A DNA stretch of 64,000 bases. It comes from Paguma larvata (lineage: Eukaryota; Chordata; Mammalia; Carnivora; Viverridae). This document shows, one piece after another, positions 10,566-23,014 of the stretch. Under the pieces are notes generated by a model. That model saw only the letters and a program-made list of their open reading frames with translations, did no database searches and had not been told where the DNA came from. The stretch covers positions 54,154,960 through 54,218,959 of the forward strand of contig CM057839.1 of NCBI GenBank assembly GCA_030068075.1, read 5' to 3'. Position 1 is the first letter of the stretch, and every line of letters begins with the position of its first letter. The translations under genes were made by a program, and so were the position numbers.

Positions 10566-11212
10566 GTTGGGTTGAAATAAACAGGAACGGCAAAACTAGG
10601 TGCAGAAACATGGGAATCAACAGCATCCAGCTTTAATTTTTTTTTACTCAGAGCTGCAGTTGAAACTTGGACTTGATTTTTCAATTAATTTACACATGCG
10701 TATGTGCACCCACACACATACATATCTTCCTTTGGAAAGGGGAAAGTGATGATAAAACAAATATAGAAACATTTCGTCAACAACAAAAAGGTTTTCAAAA
10801 TATAAAGTAAGGATTCAATAGTTTTCCATTTACAGAGGACTAGAAGAGAAAGCCTTTTTATCAAAGAAGACCTTTCCTTATTGTCATTGAGGTTTTTTTT
10901 CTTTAACCATGAGTTTTTACTGTATTATATTTGCAAACAGTGGCTGAACTACAGTCTTAGTAACATAAATGAGTATATTCAAAGTGTATATCACATTTAC
11001 ATATAATACTCTTTAAGAATGATTAGTGCTACTTTAGTGGGAATTTAATTTTGGTAATAAATGCTTATTATAGTTGTCTGCTGTTAAATTTTAGCCGATA
11101 AATTAGCCACATGTGATGAGAATTACAGCCGCCATATTAATCATATGTAAAGAAGATTCTGTTAGTTTGTAAGATTCCATCATTCATTTAGATAAAGGTG
11201 GAAATAAGTATT

Positions 11213-11381
11213 TTTATTATTTATTTATTTTGAGAGAAAGAGAGGGAAAGAATCCCAAGCATGCTCTTCACTGTCACCAGGCAGCCCGACGTGAAGCTTG
11301 ATCCCACAAACTGTGAGATCATGACCTGAGCCAAAATCAAGAGTCGGATGCTCAGCTGACTGAGCTACCCAGGCACCCCAT
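11213..11381 (-). mobile_element. Felid SINE, reverse, internally shortened
   Basis: Only about 169 bp: the middle segment between the CT block and B box is shortened. The target duplication is clear, with one mismatch: ggtggaaataagtatt (11197-11212) and ggtagaaataagtatt (11382-11397). Confidence 0.92.
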
Positions 11382-11750
11382 GGTAGAAATAAGTATTGCA
11401 GTAAACCCAAGGAATATGGGAACCCCTTCAGTCAATAAAATTCAAGCCAAGGAAGAAATTCATCCTGTGCTGTAATTTTTTTTGTCTAATCCCTTCACGG
11501 AATATAAAATCATGCGAGCATCCATTTAGCCACCAAGAAAACACAAAAGGGGAAAAATTCCACTGCTTCTATTACTTTTTCTTTATCTGCTATAAATTTG
11601 GATGGATCTAAGTGATATTTTATTAGGAGGGAATTTATTTTGAATAGTAAATGTGAGTATATTTAATATCAGCTCACATTTTGTATAGTAATTTAAATTT
11701 AATATGTGTTTTATTAAGTATAACTTTAAGGATCGTGAGGCTTCTTTTTT

Positions 11751-11972
11751 ATTTTTTTAATTTTTTTTTAATGTTTATTTATTTTTGAGACAGAGAGAGA
11801 CAGAGCATGAGTGGGGGAGGGGCAGAGAGAGAGGGAGACACAGAATCCGAAGCAGGCTCCAGGCTCTGAGCTGTCAGCACAGAGCCCGACGCGGGGCTTG
11901 AACTCACAGACTGCAAGATCATGACCTGAGCCGAAGTCGGAAGCTCAACTGACTGAGCCACCCAGGCGCCCC
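11751..11972 (-). mobile_element. Felid SINE, reverse
   Basis: Full length and little diverged. Tail T tract at the left, GA-rich block 11787-11840, head ending 'cacccaggcgcccc'. It sits directly against the tail of the short SINE that follows. Confidence 0.95.
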
Positions 11973-11984
11973 TTTTTTTTTTTT

Positions 11985-12077
11985 TTAAAGTAATCTCTGC
12001 GTCCAGTGTGGAGCTTGAACTCATGACCCCAAAATCAAGAGTTACGTGCTTCACCTACTGAGCCAGGCAGGCACCCC
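11985..12077 (-). mobile_element. Short carnivore SINE, reverse
   Basis: tRNA-only form: 'aaagtaatctctgcgtccag' at the left, head 'gagccaggcaggcacccc' at the right. The T tract between this and the previous SINE is its A tail, the landing site of the younger copy. Confidence 0.82.
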
Positions 12078-12433
12078 TTAAAGCTTTTTAAATAATCAAA
12101 TGATAAATTATACATTCACCTTGCTTATAATTCATGTTGTACTTTTTAAAATATAATAGGACATAAAGATAAGGCAGTCACCCTAGTAGGTGGTTTTTTG
12201 TAGGAAAGTCATAGTAATAGGAAAATGCGTGGCGTTGAAACTTCTGCATTTTTATGTCACCAACTTATCTAAAAGTACTTGTTTCAAAAGTTTTTATTTT
12301 TAATTCTTTCAGTGTTTGTGGGCTTTCTTCAAAAACCTAAGAAAAGCCTTTCTCTTTGGGAACAGAACATTGGCTATAGAGAGGTGGAAAAGAAAAAAAA
12401 TCAGTCTTTTTCCCATGCTAAGACACCAGATAG

Positions 12434-12658
12434 GGACGCCTGGGTGGCTCAGTCGGTTGGGTGGCCGACTTCAGCTCAGGTCATGATCTCGCGGTCTGTG
12501 AGTTCGAGCCCCCCGTCGGGCTCTGTGCTGATGGCTCAGAGCCTGGAGCCTGCTTCGGATTCTGTGTCTCCCTCTCTCTCTGCCCTTCCCCTGTTCACGC
12601 TGTGCCTCTATGTCTCTCAAAAATAAATAAACATTAAAAAAAATTAAAAAAAAAGAAA
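12434..12658 (+). mobile_element. Felid SINE, forward, young-looking
   Basis: Full length with intact-looking A box (tggctcagtcgg) and B box (gttcgagcccc). Perfect 14-base target duplication aagacaccagatag at 12420-12433 and 12659-12672. The open frames of 115 and 64 codons here are SINE readings. Confidence 0.97.
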
Positions 12659-13634
12659 AAGACACCAGATAGTAGAAAGCAAGTTGTGATTCACTTTCCT
12701 GGGGAGAGGTTCCCAGGGTGTATCTGCCTAGATTCCCGATGTCTCATATTATGGTAAAAGACGTCTTAGAATGTCTTATTATAAGGAAAGAGGAAAAGGA
12801 CCCCCTCACTCAGTAGATCTAGCTTAAATTAGAGCAGAAACAGAACTAGAGCTGAGAGGAAGAATCTGAAGATTTGGTTATGGAGTCCATGATAATAATC
12901 TCTTTTCAAAATAAAAATCCTAAAGTGGTAGTTTAGATAGTAGCCAGATTCAGACCCAGGGAACTGAGTTAACTCTCCTTTCACAGTCTTTTCATCTACT
13001 TTTTTCTCTGTCCTCAGGGACTCCTTAATGTGGCCGCCATAAATTATATGCATATATTAGAAACCCATGGATTTTTAGTTTATAAATCTGGATATTCAGA
13101 ATCTTCCTGGACAGCGTGAGGGATAATATCCTGACATCTTACCAAAATTTTTTTGGAAATAGTCATATCCTCCTCTCCTACAGTGATGCTTGGGCTAATG
13201 ACTCTCCTAAGGTACCCAAATGTATGATTTTTAAAATGTGGAAGTATAAATCTCTTTTAATCAAAGATTAGTTTTTAAGTGACAGGGAACAGGAAGTCCT
13301 TTTCAAGAGCTAACCCAAGAAGGCAGCTGGCCTTCTTTGCCTTAAGCATGCTGCTGTTCTCACATCCTTTCCCCTGTACTGCTCCTTTTTAATTATCACT
13401 TTAAGTGAAGGATTATGTGAAAAGAGCTGATGTCGTCCTTAAAATACAATTTTTAAATGTATTATAAATAGACAGCTGTAGTAGAAGAACGAAAATATCA
13501 GGGGGCTAAAACTACCATAAAAAAGTAGGCAAGGTGTTTTACTTAGAATTTTTAAAAAACTAAAACAGCTCCTCATAGGGATTGATGTTTGGTGCAAGGA
13601 AGACTTCTTAGTCCATGATAAGAATCTCCTTCTT

Positions 13635-13809
13635 TTTAAAAGGTTTATTTATCTATTTTGAGAGAGAGAGGAGAGCTCCAGTCCCAAGCAGGCTCTGTGC
13701 TGTCAGTCCAGAGCCCGTCTCAGGGCTCAAATTTACAAACTGTAAAATCATGATTTTAGCTGAAAATCAAGAGTTAGACACTTAACTGACTGAGCCACCC
13801 AGGCACCCC
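13635..13809 (-). mobile_element. Felid SINE, reverse, shortened
   Basis: The CT block is reduced to a short GA run (13660-13672). The middle 'ggctctgtgctgtcagtcca' and the head 'gagccacccaggcacccc' are present. Confidence 0.9.
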
Positions 13810-14019
13810 AACAATGCTCTTTTCAAAAAACAACCTTAGGGAGATTGACAGTGAGGATGCTGCTGTTTCCTCAGAAGAGCCCTAGCAAGCTGTCCTCCGT
13901 GAGCCTTTGAGCTATAGCTCACACCTGAAAATTTAGTGTTTTGATGAAAGAATGACTTGTAAAGGATTATGAAAAGCTACTGGGAATATATATAAAGAAT
14001 TATATATATTCTACATATG

Positions 14020-14150
14020 AGCCCGGGTGGCTCAGTCAGTTACGTGTCCGACTCTTGATCTCAGCTCAGGTCTGGGTCTCAGGGTCGTGACTTCAAGCCC
14101 GGTGTTGGGTTCTGCACTGGGCTTGAAGCCTGCTTTAAAAAAAAAATTAA
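14020..14150 (+). mobile_element. Short carnivore SINE, forward
   Basis: Head 'gcccgggtggctcagtcagt', B-box area 'gacttcaagcccggtgttgg', then 'cttgaagcctgctttaaaa' and an A tail, with no CT block. Confidence 0.82.
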
Positions 14151-14264
14151 AATTAAAGCATTGACATAATTAAACAACAATGTTTTCTTATAATTTGCTT
14201 CTTCAGAGTTCTCTGATATTTTTACTATAAGATAGGAAGAGAAGAGGAACTCAGTATCTGGGTG

Positions 14265-14760
14265 CTATCTCACCCTAAGCATCTCTTGTCTTTGGAGTTT
14301 CATACCTTCTCTACCCTTTTTCTCTTGGTTTTCCTCAGTGTTCCAGCCCCTTCTTATTATACTGCCAATTCCGACTCTAGTGTGCACTGTGTCAAAACCG
14401 GTCACTTTCACTCTTCCCAGGTGTGTCATGTCACAGCCCTCGGCCTGCCGCGCTCTGTTTTTGGATTTATGTTGCCAAAATGCCTGTTTATCCTTTAAGA
14501 TTCACTTCAGATGTGAAATGTCACCAGCCATTTTTCTCCACTCAGGAGAATCACCCTCTTTACCAAACTCCTGCCACACTTTTTCTAATAAACCACTAGT
14601 CACATTTTTGCCTTTTATTCTGTTTTTTTGTTTTGTTTGTTGTTGTTGTTGTTGTTACTTTTGTTTATCTCTACTAGGTAGTGAGCTCCTTGAGGCCAGG
14701 GAATAGATCTGGTTCATCTTTGAGCTAACAGCTTTATGTTTAGTGAATTCCCATAATTGA
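14265..14760 (+). repeat. L2 LINE relic
   Basis: Pyrimidine-rich L2 body ('tttgttgccaaaatgcctg' area, 'agattcacttcagatgtgaa', 'ccagccatttttctcc') and 3' end ('ggtagtgagctccttgaggc', 'cagggaatagatctggttca', 'tatgtttagtgaattccc'). A GTT microsatellite sits at 14638-14656. The 78- and 122-codon frames here are not genes. Confidence 0.75.
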
Positions 14761-15547
14761 TCAAAACCCAGCATTTTAAAGTTAAGGATTTATAGTTCTA
14801 TGATTAATGAATCTCTTCAGAATTAATACACTTTTAACAATGCACTTAGCTGTGTTTAAATTATAAGTCCTAAGAAGCAGTACTGGCATGTGGTGGTGTT
14901 TCTACAAAGCCTCACAGCTTTGTAGGATAAAAATACTTCAGTATACAATTTCTCTTTGTTCGCTCACAGTTGAAAATCAACAGGGCTAACCTTAGGCAAA
15001 ACTGTGAAGTATGGAAAGTTTATCTTTATTACTCAGGCATCTGCTTTTTATCATGTTCTGATTTTTTCTCTTCTCTCAATTCTGAATATATTTTGAGAAC
15101 TAATAGGCATAAGTCAAAGTGGGTTTAGACCTTTCATTACCACATGTGAAATAATAACCATTAGATTACCTGTTCAAAGTATTTGAGTGGGCAGATTTTT
15201 TTTATTTTTAACGGGAAAGGAAGTAAAGTCATTGAAATTACACTGTGTATAGGTTGGCCCTAAACACAAAGTTGAGTAGTCCTTTCTGTTTACGGTAGGA
15301 CTTGTCACCAGGACAACCGTCTCTGCTTCCTGGGCCAAGTGGGTAGATCTGGCCTGCCTGCATTTGTTGGAGATCTCTTATGAGGATCTAAAATTTGCTG
15401 CTGAACGTGACCCACAGAAATGACCAAATTGTGTTATGTAGGCCCAGGACCATCACTAGTCCATACAGTGCCTGTGTACAAATTTGTAAAAGTGCTCCTT
15501 CGATAAGTGTTTTCATTTTTATTGGTCAGAAAATTATAGGAGCCTAC

Positions 15548-15597
15548 TAATTTATTTATTTATCTATCTATCTATTTATTTATTTATTTATTTATTA
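15548..15597. repeat. TTTA / TCTA tetranucleotide microsatellite
   Basis: About 12 tandem tetranucleotide units of TTTA with an internal TCTA block. Confidence 0.9.
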
Positions 15598-16261
15598 TTG
15601 CCATCTGCCAGAAAATCGTCACAATAATTATTACAGATCTTTGCTGTTTCTGTGAATGTACCCCTTCATTGTGGCACTATGGCGTGCTGCAAAATGGGCA
15701 AATCTGGGAATGAACTGCACTTTCTGGTTTGCTACAGGCCCACGTGTTCTGTTTCCTTACCAGTTGGCTTAAAGTAGAAGTCGCTTGTCTAGTCCTTGTA
15801 GGCACTGAAATTTTTGACCCTTGGTCTTGTGATTTCCTGAAGCAATTAAGGAAAGATCACATGTTCCTTTATCAGGGAACAAGGGTCCCGTTTACCATTT
15901 AGTACATTGAATCAGCAGAAATGATGATAATCAAGCCTCTAACTTACTGTTAGGAGGGACTGATTTAGATTTTGGGATGGTCAGGCGTTGAGTATAAGAC
16001 TTTACTCATAAACATTTTGTAGAGTATCCCTTTTGCTTGAGACTCTAATGAAGTTGCAATCAGATATATTATAAAGAAAACTTTAATTTTAAACAAGTAT
16101 CCTAGATAAGTTGAGAAAGAGAAGATAATGTTTAAAAAAAAAACTTTTAAAGCCTGCCTAGGAGAACTGATTATCAGGCCAGACAGCTTAGCTTAGTCCA
16201 CATGGTAGGTCCTGTAGTCCTAAATGGCTTCATATTAGATGTTCATTTTAGTTTTTTTAAA

Positions 16262-16400
16262 AAAAAATCTTGTTTCCATTTTTACAAATGAAAAAAATGA
16301 GTTGTAGTTCAGTGATTTGCCCAGGCTCAGTTCGTACATAGCAAAACTGAAATTCGAACCCAGATTCCGTTGATTCCAGCACATTAGGTGACAGGGTACC
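16262..16400 (+). repeat. MIR SINE relic
   Basis: 'gatttgcccaggctcagttc', 'aactgaaattcgaacccag' and 'ccagcacattaggtgacagg' follow the MIR 3' half (cttgcccaaggtcacacagc, ggattcgaacccaggc). Confidence 0.75.
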
Positions 16401-17114
16401 TCTTGTGGCCTTAGTATTTTCAAAAGTTGGCTTATCAGTGGAAAAGGGAAGGGAGTTTTGTTCTCTTTTTCTTCTCTCTTGTATAGGATGATCCTCACCC
16501 TAATGCGTTACAACTTAAACTAATACTGTTAGTACTGTGGGTCTGTTACATTGTAAAATAAATAGTAGGATAACATCTAGAGGATTTATATAAGCTATGT
16601 ACCTGCTTCATTGTTCCATTTTAGAATTTTTGTCTAATTTCAGATCCGGCAACTTAAAAATGAGCTTTGATAGCATAATTTAATTGAATTTCAAAGTTTC
16701 ATATATCTGCAGGGGAGAGGTGGAATATTAAATAATTTTACATGTCTGTGGAGATTATTACTTTACTTTTGTGAAGTTTATGTGAAATCTGTAATGCTTT
16801 GGGTAGTTTTGATGCACTTAGTAGTTGTGCTGTTTTGAAGATGTGCTTCCCTATAATATATCCTAGTATGACAGTCATCACATACCATGTACTGATTTTT
16901 TTACAACATTGAAGGCCTCAGACTATGTAAAACCCTTTTCTCGTAATGTGTTATATATTTGATAAAAACAAAGGCTGGAACTAATGCTAATGATAAAAAA
17001 TAATGTTCAGGCAAAAACTTCTCAAACTGGAAAATAATAGGCATGTAGGGAAAACAGGAGAGGAAGGTGTAGGCTTAATAAGCTTATGCAAAACCTAACA
17101 TGCCAGCGAATGAT

Positions 17115-17250
17115 ATTTCCACTAAAATGTAGCTCCATGAGGGCAGGACTTTTTGTCTACTTTATAGGATGGTGTATCTCTAATAACTGGAAGAGTGCCT
17201 GGCACCTAGTAGGTGTGCAATAAATACTTGTTGAATGAAGAAGGAATGAA
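17115..17250 (+). repeat. L2 LINE 3' end
   Basis: Well-preserved: 'gtagctccatgagggcagga', 'agagtgcctggcacctagta', 'ggtgtgcaataaatacttg', 'ttgaatgaagaaggaatgaa'. Confidence 0.85.
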
Positions 17251-17399
17251 AGGTATGAGACTTAGGTTTTATGCCGTTTGTCTCGCAGGCTGCCCAGGAC
17301 TTAGATCATAATGAATCATTTCTTTTTAAGCTGTTGCATGCCAGGTTGATTTATTGACTTCTGTTACTTCCCCATATTTCATAGCTTCAAGGTGTTATT

Positions 17400-17545
17400 T
17401 ATTACTCATTTGTTCAACAGATATATATTAAGCATCTGATGTATACTACAGAGTGTAACATTAAAAGAGAACTTATCTGTTTTAGGAAATGGATTATAGA
17501 TGTGTATTAAATAATAATTTAGGATAGTGTATTATATGCAACATA
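17400..17545 (+). repeat. Ancient L2/MIR-type relic
   Basis: 'tactcatttgttcaacagat', 'atattaagcatctgatgtat' resemble the common relic 'attcattcaacaaatattta ttgagcacctactatg'. Diverged, family uncertain. Confidence 0.45.
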
Positions 17546-17849
17546 GGAGGCTGACACAGGTACTAAATACCAAATTTCAGAAAATGCTGCCTTGATGAAG
17601 TCAGGGAGAAGAATCGTAAACTTTGAATAGATAAAGAGCGGGAGGGAGAGATTCTAGGAGGAATGGGCACATCACAATCTGGGATAGATCAGTAGGAGTG
17701 CTTGAGGAAACATAGTAGGTCAGCCTGGTAAGGTTGAGTAGACAGAGGGCTGATGATAGGGTATTGCAGTGTTAGGTCGAACGGGTAGATAAACCAGTGT
17801 GTCACAGACTGAGCATATTTCACTCTGAGGGAGGTTATTAGGTGTCCTT

Positions 17850-18350
17850 AGCACATTCTCCTCCCTTTAATTTTCCTCTGGCCTTCAGAGTCTCTGTAGC
17901 TTCTCCTCATGTCTTGAACTCTATCCCTCCTAAGTGATCCCATCCACATTGAGAATATATACACCACAACTCTGGAATTTGTATCTCCAACTCAAAACTT
18001 CTTTTCAGGCCTTCATACCCATATATTTACAATAGTTCACTTGAAAGCTCCCTTTAGATGTCTGATAGGACTCTTAACTTCACATCCCTGAAACTGAATT
18101 CTTGGTTTTTACCCATCTTCCCACCCTTAATGCCGTTCTTTCTCTAGTCTTCCCCATTTTCACTCACTCAGGTAAAACAAAAACAACCTAGGAGTTACCC
18201 ATGATTCATTCCTTTTTTCTTGACAAGATACATCTAAACCATCTTCCGGTTCTATCAGTTGTACCAATACTATATACATGCTGCCCTACATAGCACTCCT
18301 GCTACTATACACATCTAAGCTGCCTTATTTAATGACCTATATTTAGGATC
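17850..18350 (+). repeat. L2 LINE relic, body segment
   Basis: L2 body landmarks: 'gatgtctgataggactctta', 'acttcacatccctgaaactg', 'aattcttggtttttaccc', 'aacaacctaggagttaccc' and 'tgattcattcc'. Collinear with the L2 end that follows at 18590. Confidence 0.65.
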
Positions 18351-18589
18351 AACTACATAATTTGTAGGGCCTGTTGCAAAACAAAATTCCACAGCCCCTT
18401 ATTGATAAATGAAGAATTTCAAAACAGTGACAACATTGCATTAAATCAAGTGTAAGACTTTTCTAAGTGCTCCTGCCTCTACAGCTGGCTCTGCTACTAC
18501 CGTAACGTTCTAACTAGTGGCTCCGTGCTTCCCCCTATGGGCCATTCTTCACATAGCAGTCATTAGCATGGATGACATCATACCACTCC

Positions 18590-19068
18590 CCTGCTTAGAA
18601 TGTACAGATCCTGTACGATCTACCTTCTGAGCTGTATGTGCTCTGACTGCGAAGCTTCCTCATCCTCCTCTCCCACCACACTCCTGTTCTCGTGCACTAG
18701 ACAGCAGCCAAAATGGCCCTTCTTTGTTCCTCAGAACAAGAACAAGTCCCACCTTTCAGTCTTTTACCAGGTCTTAGTTAGCCTCCTTTCCATCAGGCAG
18801 TCCTCAGGCCATATGCCACCTTTTCATACAGGCCTCTTGTGACCACTCGTGCGTTAAATAATATTGCTGTCTTCCCACCACCACGGCCTAGTTACATGCC
18901 ATGCCATTACTCACTTTTATTGTATTTTTAGCACTTATTACTCTGTGGCACTATCTTTCTTAATTTTTAATTATTAATTATTACTTATTGACTTATTCTT
19001 GTTACCTAGCATGGTGCCTGTCATTTGATTATGATCAATAAATGTTTCATGAATTAATGTTTTTTAGA
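18590..19068 (+). repeat. L2 LINE relic, 3' segment
   Basis: 'cctgtacgatctaccttctg', 'ccaaaatggcccttctttgt', 'tcctttccatcaggcagtcc', then the 3' end 'acctagcatggtgcctgtca' and 'gatcaataaatgtttcatg'. Confidence 0.8.
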
Positions 19069-19317
19069 ATTCTTCGAGCCTCTTATATTTTAGAGATTTA
19101 TCTGAAGAGTAAAGGGGTTTATTTTTCCTTTATTAAATTTTAATCTTTTATTTGAAGTCTCATAAAATTGAATTATTTATATTTAATTTACAAATATTCC
19201 AAAGTTAATTTAAAATATCAAATTACTTTCTCTTTAAAATGACATATTTTTGGTATGACACATACTTACATGTATTGTACTTGAACAATAAATTAAAGAT
19301 GCTATTGCTCGTTGAAA

Positions 19318-20060
19318 CTGAAGTTAAAAAATACCTAGGAATAAACCTAACCAAAGAGGTAAAAAATCTATACATTGAAAACTATAGAAAGCTTATGAAA
19401 GAAATTAAAGAAGACACTGAAAAATGTAAACATATTTCATGCTCCTGGATTGGAAGAACAAATATTGTTAAAATGTCGATACTACCCAAAGCAATCTACA
19501 TATTTAATGCAGTCCCTATCAAAATAACACCAGCATTCTTCACAGAGCTAGAACACACAATCCTAAAATTTGTATGGAACCAGAAAAGGCCCCAAATAGC
19601 CAAAGCAATCTTGAAAAAGAAAACCAAAGCTGGAGGCATCACAATCCCGGACTTCAAGCTGTATTACAAAGCTGTAATCATCAAGACAGTATGGTGCTGG
19701 CACAAAAACAGACACTCAGATCAGTGGGACAGAATAGAGAACCCATAAATAGACCCCCAAACATACGGCCAACTAAGTTTTGACAAAGCAGAAAGAATAT
19801 CCAGAGGAACAAAGACAGTCTCTTCAGCAAGTGGTGCTGGGAAACCTGGACAGCGAAGAAGATTGAACCTGGACCACTCTCTTACACCATACACAAAAAT
19901 GAATTCAAAATGTATGAAACACCTAAATGTAAGACAGGAAGCCATCAAAAGCCTGGAGGAGAAAGCAGGCAAGAACCTCTTTGACCTTGGTCACAGCAAC
20001 TTCTTACTCAACATGTCTCCGGAGGCAGGGAAACAAAAGCAAAAATGAACTAATGGGACC
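19318..20060 (+). pseudogene. L1 ORF2 C-terminal fragment, broken
   Basis: An open stretch to 19748 covers the region of ORF2 after the reverse transcriptase core ([16 protein letters not shown] onward). It stops at TAA (19746-19748) just after the residues DRIENP, where an intact L1 would read on. A further frame break follows near 19790, where one G is missing relative to the reverse copy (caggaaagaa there, cagaaagaat here). Frames later recover in another phase (19863-20048). No function. Confidence 0.88.
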
Positions 20061-20691
20061 TCATCAAGATAAAAAGTTTCTGCATGGCGAAGGACACAAT
20101 CAGCAAAACTAAGTGGTAACCGATGGAATGAGAGAAGATATTTGCAAATGACACATCAGACAGGGTTAGTATCCAAAATCTATAAAGAACTTAACCAAAC
20201 TCAACACCCAAAAAACAAATAATCCAGTGAAGAAATGGGCGAAAGACATGAATAGACACTTCTCCAAAGAAGACATCCAGATGGCCAACAGACACATGTA
20301 AGGATGCTCAAGATCACTCATCATCAGGGAAATAAAAATCAAAACCACAGTCAGATAGCACCTCACACCAGTCAGAGTGGCTAACATTAACAACTCAGGC
20401 AACAACAGATGTGGGTGAAGATATGGAGAAAGAGGATCTTTTTTACACTGCTGGTGGGCATGCAAACTGGTGCAGCCACTATGGACAACAGTATGGGGGT
20501 TCCACAAAAAATAAAAAATAGAACTACTGTATAACCCAGCAGTCACACTACTATGTATTTATCCAGAGGATACAGGTGTGCTGTTTTGTAGGGGCACATG
20601 CGCCCCAGTTATTTAGAACAGTGGTGTCAACATTAGCCAAAGTATGGAAAGAGTCCAAATGTCCATTGACAGATGAATGGATAAAGATGTC

Positions 20692-20692
<1 letters not shown>

Positions 20693-20740
<48 letters not shown>

Positions 20741-20747
20741 CGCGCAA
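20693..20747. repeat. GT / CG microsatellite inside L1
   Basis: About 20 TG units run into tgcgcgcgtgcgcgca, giving unbroken purine-pyrimidine alternation. It stands just upstream of the L1 'aatggagtattactcggc' segment, where L1 elements usually have a short TA/CA run, so it expanded from that seed. Confidence 0.95.
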
Positions 20748-21279
20748 TGGAGTATTACTCGGCAGTCAAAAAGAATGAAATCTTGCCATTTGCAACAACA
20801 TGGATGGAACTAAAGGATATTATGCTAATCAAAACTAGAGAAAGACAAGTACCATACAACTTCACTCATATGTGGAATTTAAGATACAAAACAGATGAAC
20901 ACAAGGGAACGGAAGCAAAAATAATATAAAAACAGGGAGGGAGACAAAACAGTCTTTTTGAAAACAAACTCAGGGTTGCTGGAGGGATTGTCGGTGGGGA
21001 GATGGCTAAATGGGCAAGGGGCATTAAGGAGAACATTTGTTGGGATGAGCACTGGGTGTTATATGTAGGGGATAAGTCACTGGATTCTACTCGTGAAATC
21101 ATTATGCACTATTTGCTAACTAACTTGGATGTAAATTTTAAAAATGAATGAATGAATGAATGAGTGAATAAATAAAATGGCACTGAAGTTCACACTCTGG
21201 AGTGAGCAGAGTTCCCCCACCTCCATTTTATACCATAATACCGAAGGTTCACAGCTCAAGCTTCACACGTATATGTAAA

Positions 21280-21390
21280 CCTATTCATTCAGTAGACACT
21301 GAGTACCTATTATGTACTACACACTCAGGAACAAACGGTGAATAAGACGTTTTCCTGCCCTTGAGTTAATTGCTCACAGTAGATAATTTG
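21280..21390 (+). repeat. Ancient L2/MIR-type relic
   Basis: 'tattcattcagtagacactg', 'agtacctattatgtactaca' and 'acggtgaataagacg' follow the pattern of the relic at 6548-6645. Confidence 0.5.
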
Positions 21391-21908
21391 TTCTTATGCA
21401 GCCTTCTGTGTAGTTTCAAAAAGAAAAATACTAAGTCTGCCTCATGAACTATACTTGATTTTCTAGCTTTTAATACTTTAATACACAACCCAAAATAATG
21501 CCCTTGTTATGGAAGAATCACTCACACACACATACACTTTATGAGGCTAACGTGAATGTGAAATACTTAAAATTAATTTACAAATCTGTTGTTTACCAGT
21601 ACTGTCTGGTACACACACCAGTTTTGGAGAGGGTGGGTGTGGTGATGGCCAAATGCTATTGTTCACAGAATTTGCAGTGCTTATTACATAATTACATTGA
21701 ATGCCATATGGCGTTTTATTGCAGCTCATTAAATTACTAGGAGTTTGTACTTCTGTTTGTGTTATCTTTAGTGCCTTGCAGTAGTGCTGTTTTTTCTTAT
21801 AATATATACTTTAGATTCCCCTTTTAAAATCATAAAAAATTACCTTTCAAAATGAACATAATTTATAGAATATAACACCATGACTTTCCAGAAATAATCC
21901 CCAGGTAG

Positions 21909-21993
21909 ATTCTAATGGTGACTGAGTGACAGTGTATGTGTTACATACAGTGTATGTGTGATAATTACACTGTCACTCAGTCACTATTAGAAT
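21909..21993. repeat. Near-perfect 28-bp inverted repeat (hairpin) of unknown origin
   Basis: Arms at 21909-21936 and 21966-21993 are reverse complements over 28 bases except one G/T position. The 29-base spacer contains cagtgtatgtgt twice in overlap with the arms (21929-21960) and a small acataca-g-tgtatgt palindrome. I recognise no SINE, L1, MIR or Tigger sequence in it. It could be a templated inverted duplication, a palindromic DNA element or an RNA hairpin source. Confidence 0.9.
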
Positions 21994-23014
21994 ACAGAAA
22001 ATAAGAATATTACTAACCCCATCAACAGAGAGATAACTGAATTGATGTCCCCCCGTCCCAAGAACATATTGTTTTGAAACTTACCTTTTGTTGGTTTGGT
22101 ACATTAGTGTCTTTTTCTTTCCTGGAACTCTAGAAGAATGTGTTTTTTCTAATAGTTCAGTTTTCCTAATAGGTACTAGTCAGTTCTTTTTTCAAGTTTG
22201 TAGCATTAAACAATTTTTAATTACCTTTAATGAATGCAAATTTTTCTGAAATGTTGCCTAATATGCCTGCATCCATACCTCATATACAGGTTTTTTTAAT
22301 CATAACTTAGCCTTCTCTCTTAGTTTTTCTTTTGAACACCTGTTTTCTCAAAAAGAGAAAGATTATAGAGTATTAGGCTTTGTGGGTTCTTGTGGTTATC
22401 TTATATAGTTCTTCACTCTCCTGTTAACGGCTCTCATTTTGTCATATTGATGGTGTTACTATCTCTTGCAGCCCCTCTCTTCGTTCTGATTTAGTGTTTT
22501 TAATTTCCTGTGAGCTAGGAAACCAGTTGTAAAATTCTATTAAAATGAATAATGTGTGCAAAAGTAGACTGAATAGACTCTGAGTGAAGGTCTAATGGGC
22601 TTGCCTGTGAGTCAAGTGCCCAAAGCTGTCATGCCTGGCCTTGTGACATCTGTTTTGGTTGCTGAGAGGTTCTTTTTTGCTTCTTTCCTAGTTCTGATTA
22701 GGGCAGATGTCACTACTTAATAAATAGAAAATATGCAGAATATCTCATTTTGGAACTTTTCCTTTGGGTCACTCAGTCCTTGTTAACGTGATACACTTGT
22801 AACATCTATTTCAAACTCAGATATACAATAAAATATTGCTAATTAAATTCCCTGACATCTTTCCAAGTGCTTTGCTATGAAACTGAGTCATGCAACTAAA
22901 TGAACTCTATTTAAGCTGTTGATTGTCAAAGCTTGTTTCTCTGTTCTTTATTCAAAGAACAGGTTCAAAATCAGTTGAGTGTTAATAACACAGCGAGGTA
23001 TTCTGCAGTCAGTT

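Larger units (their letters stand above)
19300..21178 (+). mobile_element. Carnivore L1, 5'-truncated, forward (ORF2 3' part plus 3' UTR)
   Basis: Holds the last part of L1 ORF2 and the 3' UTR. The coding landmarks in order are [16 protein letters not shown], then an [16 protein letters not shown] stretch, [20 protein letters not shown], and further down MEYYSAVKKNEILPFATTW. It ends with an A-rich, GAAT-type tail at 21138-21178. A GT microsatellite has expanded inside it at 20693-20747. The element cannot move: only the 3' third remains and the frame is broken. 19510-20260 is nearly identical to the reverse L1 at 25.5-26.5 kb. I could not fix a target duplication. Confidence 0.93.
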
